The notes beneath the pieces are model-generated. The model saw only the letters and a program-made list of their open reading frames with translations, did no database searches and was not told the origin of the DNA. From Nitrospirota bacterium (lineage in GTDB: Bacteria; Nitrospirota; Nitrospiria; Nitrospirales; Nitrospiraceae), in contig JACPZN010000019.1 of NCBI GenBank assembly GCA_016195505.1, forward strand, positions 1 through 7,174: DNA of 7,174 nt, read 5' to 3'. The position numbers and the translations under genes are program-made. Below are positions 5,956 to 7,174 of the stretch, one piece after another (position 1 is the first letter of the stretch; each line of letters begins with the position of its first letter).

Positions 5956-6981
5956 ATGGTTCCTCGTGCCATATTCATCCTTCTCAGTGCGCTGGCGGGC
6001 ATGGCCCTCTTCATTCGGGCTGAAACCGCCGGCGGGTTGTTTGGGCTTTACGGGTTCGGACTCGGCGCTGCCTCGGGCGCACTGATCGTTGCCGGTGAGT
6101 ACGCCCTCCGGAGTCTTTCATTCGGAGTGATCGTTGGAGGAACGGCTGGTTTGTCGGTCGGGCTATTATTGACGGGACTTGTCGAATGGGTCGGTGGAGA
6201 AATCTTTGATGTCCAGACGTTCCTCTTTCACATCGGGGGACTCGTATTCTTGCTGGGCCTGCCGTACCTCGGCTTGGTCATAGGAGCTCGGTTCGGTCAA
6301 GCGCAGTGGTCGGGAGAGGTGCATCGAGCGACAGGGGCGTCATCGGCGGGCAGCGGCCTGAAAGTATTGGACACGAGCGTCATCATCGATGGCCGTGTGG
6401 CCGATCTTTGTGAAACAGGATTTCTTGAAGGGACTTTTCTCGTCCCGCAGTTCATTTTGAACGAACTGCAGCACATCGCCGATTCGTCTGATTCATTGAA
6501 ACGGGCCCGTGGGCGACGGGGGCTCGATATCCTGAACAAAATCCAAAAACTGCCCGATCTCGACGTGCGTGTCATTGAAGAGGACTTTCCTCAGGTGAAA
6601 GAAGTCGATGCCAAGCTGGTCGTTCTGGCAAAGAAAGTGGGCGGGAAAATCATTACGAACGACCTCAACCTGAACAAGGTAGCTGAGCTGCAAGGGGTTC
6701 GAGTCCTCAATATCAATGAGCTCTGCAATGCGTTACGTCCGGTGGTGCTCCCTGGTGAGACGATTCGTGTCTTCGTGTTGAAGGAAGGAAAAGAGGCGGG
6801 GCAAGGTGTCGCTTATTTGGACGACGGCACGATGATCGTGGTAGATAACGCCCGGCGCCTTATCGGTCGCAATGTAGAGGTTATCGTGACGAGCGTGTTG
6901 CAAACCACTGCAGGACGCATGATCTTTACCCGTTTGAAAGAAGAAACCGAGCGCGAGGAGTTGCAAGTCGCTCGTGGGTAG
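5956..6981 (+). CDS. YacL-like membrane protein with PIN nuclease and TRAM domains
   Basis: The 341-residue protein has four predicted N-terminal membrane helices (about 5-20, 27-47, 56-79 and 89-111). A cytoplasmic PIN domain starts at LKVLDTSVIIDGR (135-147), and a C-terminal TRAM domain covers about 268-330 (ETIRVFVLKEGKEAGQGVAYLDDGT onward). The four PIN acidic residues are visible: D139 (LDTS), E170 (LNEL), D218 (EVDAKL) and D236 (TNDLNL), so a metal-dependent RNase activity is plausible. TRAM domains commonly bind RNA. The architecture and size match Bacillus subtilis YacL (about 366 residues), whose cellular role is poorly defined. As in Bacillus, it sits directly before ispD, here by 8 bases. 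No antitoxin-like small gene flanks it, so it is not a VapC-type toxin module. The function beyond probable RNA cleavage is unknown. Confidence 0.92.
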   Translation: MVPRAIFILLSALAGMALFIRAETAGGLFGLYGFGLGAASGALIVAGEYALRSLSFGVIVGGTAGLSVGLLLTGLVEWVGGEIFDVQTFLFHIGGLVFLLGLPYLGLVIGARFGQAQWSGEVHRATGASSAGSGLKVLDTSVIIDGRVADLCETGFLEGTFLVPQFILNELQHIADSSDSLKRARGRRGLDILNKIQKLPDLDVRVIEEDFPQVKEVDAKLVVLAKKVGGKIITNDLNLNKVAELQGVRVLNINELCNALRPVVLPGETIRVFVLKEGKEAGQGVAYLDDGTMIVVDNARRLIGRNVEVIVTSVLQTTAGRMIFTRLKEETEREELQVARG

Positions 6982-6989
6982 ACAGGCTC

Positions 6990-7174
6990 GTGAGTAACCG
7001 AACCGTCGCCCTCGTCCCTGCCGCCGGGCGAGGGCTTCGGATGGGCGGCTCGGTGCCCAAGCAATTTCTCGCGCTCGGCGGGCAGCCAATCATCCTTCAT
7101 TCTCTCCGCATTCTGCAATCCTCTCCCGCCGTCGATGAGATTATCCTGGCCGTCCCGCAGAGCGACATGAACTA
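6990..7174 (+). CDS. ispD: 2-C-methyl-D-erythritol 4-phosphate cytidylyltransferase, N-terminal part (3' end outside window)
   Basis: The frame opens with GTG 6990 and runs out of the window after 61 codons. IspD transfers CMP from CTP to methylerythritol phosphate in the MEP pathway to isoprenoids. The nucleotide-binding loop VALVPAAGRGLRMGG (6-20) and PKQFLALGG (23-31) are diagnostic. R17 and K24 correspond to the catalytic Arg20 and Lys27 of E. coli IspD. The ILHSLRILQSSPAVDEIILAVP stretch continues the family pattern. No in-frame ATG, GTG or TTG lies just upstream, and translation must start near 6990 to give the normal N-terminus. An AGG at 6984-6986 is a weak and close ribosome binding site, so coupling to the preceding gene, which stops 8 bases upstream, is likely. 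Confidence 0.93.
   Translation, partial: MSNRTVALVPAAGRGLRMGGSVPKQFLALGGQPIILHSLRILQSSPAVDEIILAVPQSDMN

Noticed and set aside
6361..6981. PIN domain as the toxin of a VapBC toxin-antitoxin pair
   Set aside because: The protein has four membrane helices and a TRAM domain, and no small antitoxin gene adjoins it. It is the YacL type.
1..7174. A new defence, mobile or biosynthetic system
   Set aside because: Every gene but one belongs to a known housekeeping or envelope family. There are no repeats, integrases or compositional breaks. The anomalies are changes within or between known genes.

Overview
The window is a tightly packed, single-direction stretch of bacterial chromosome. It holds eight genes on the + strand, with gaps of only about 8 to 55 bases, and no RNA genes, mobile elements, CRISPR arrays or phage genes that I can see. 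Base composition (moderately GC-rich, judged by eye) and codon use look uniform throughout. The protein types (an AlgC-like mutase, a DhnA-type class I aldolase beside a class I fructose bisphosphatase, an anchored two-PDZ HtrA protease, a PIN/TRAM protein beside ispD) fit a Gram-negative bacterium. My best guess is a Nitrospira-like member of the Nitrospirota. That guess is an inference from gene content and has not been tested.

Layout: (1) 1-251, the C-terminal cupin part of a ManC-type mannose-1-phosphate guanylyltransferase / mannose-6-phosphate isomerase, cut by the window edge. (2) 269-1669, phosphomannomutase/phosphoglucomutase. (3) 1669-2502, an exported DUF3108 protein whose start overlaps the previous stop by one base. 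(4) 2558-3361, class I fructose-1,6-bisphosphatase. (5) 3397-4317, class I fructose-bisphosphate aldolase. (6) 4357-5901, membrane-anchored HtrA/DegP-type protease. (7) 5956-6981, YacL-like membrane PIN/TRAM protein. (8) 6990 to the window end, the start of ispD.

The sugar enzymes read as one route. Aldolase makes fructose-1,6-bisphosphate from triose phosphates, the bisphosphatase makes fructose-6-phosphate, a ManC-type isomerase can convert that to mannose-6-phosphate, the mutase makes mannose-1-phosphate, and the guanylyltransferase makes GDP-mannose for surface polysaccharide. The second half is envelope quality control (HtrA), a PIN/TRAM protein and isoprenoid synthesis (IspD). The PIN/TRAM-ispD order matches the yacL-ispD order of Bacillus subtilis.

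The main anomaly is in the bisphosphatase. The reading frame is open and both ends match the family well, but about 65-68 residues that every class I enzyme I know contains are missing, cleanly and in frame, right after the DPLDGSSN metal-site motif. The gene probably encodes a non-functional or radically altered enzyme, or the sequence carries an assembly deletion. Smaller points are a probable leaderless promoter for that gene, a G9 tract acting as the aldolase ribosome binding site, an 8-bp hairpin upstream of the PIN/TRAM gene, and a 15-bp tandem duplication in the DUF3108 gene. I found no convincing new multi-gene system; most of the window is ordinary housekeeping DNA.
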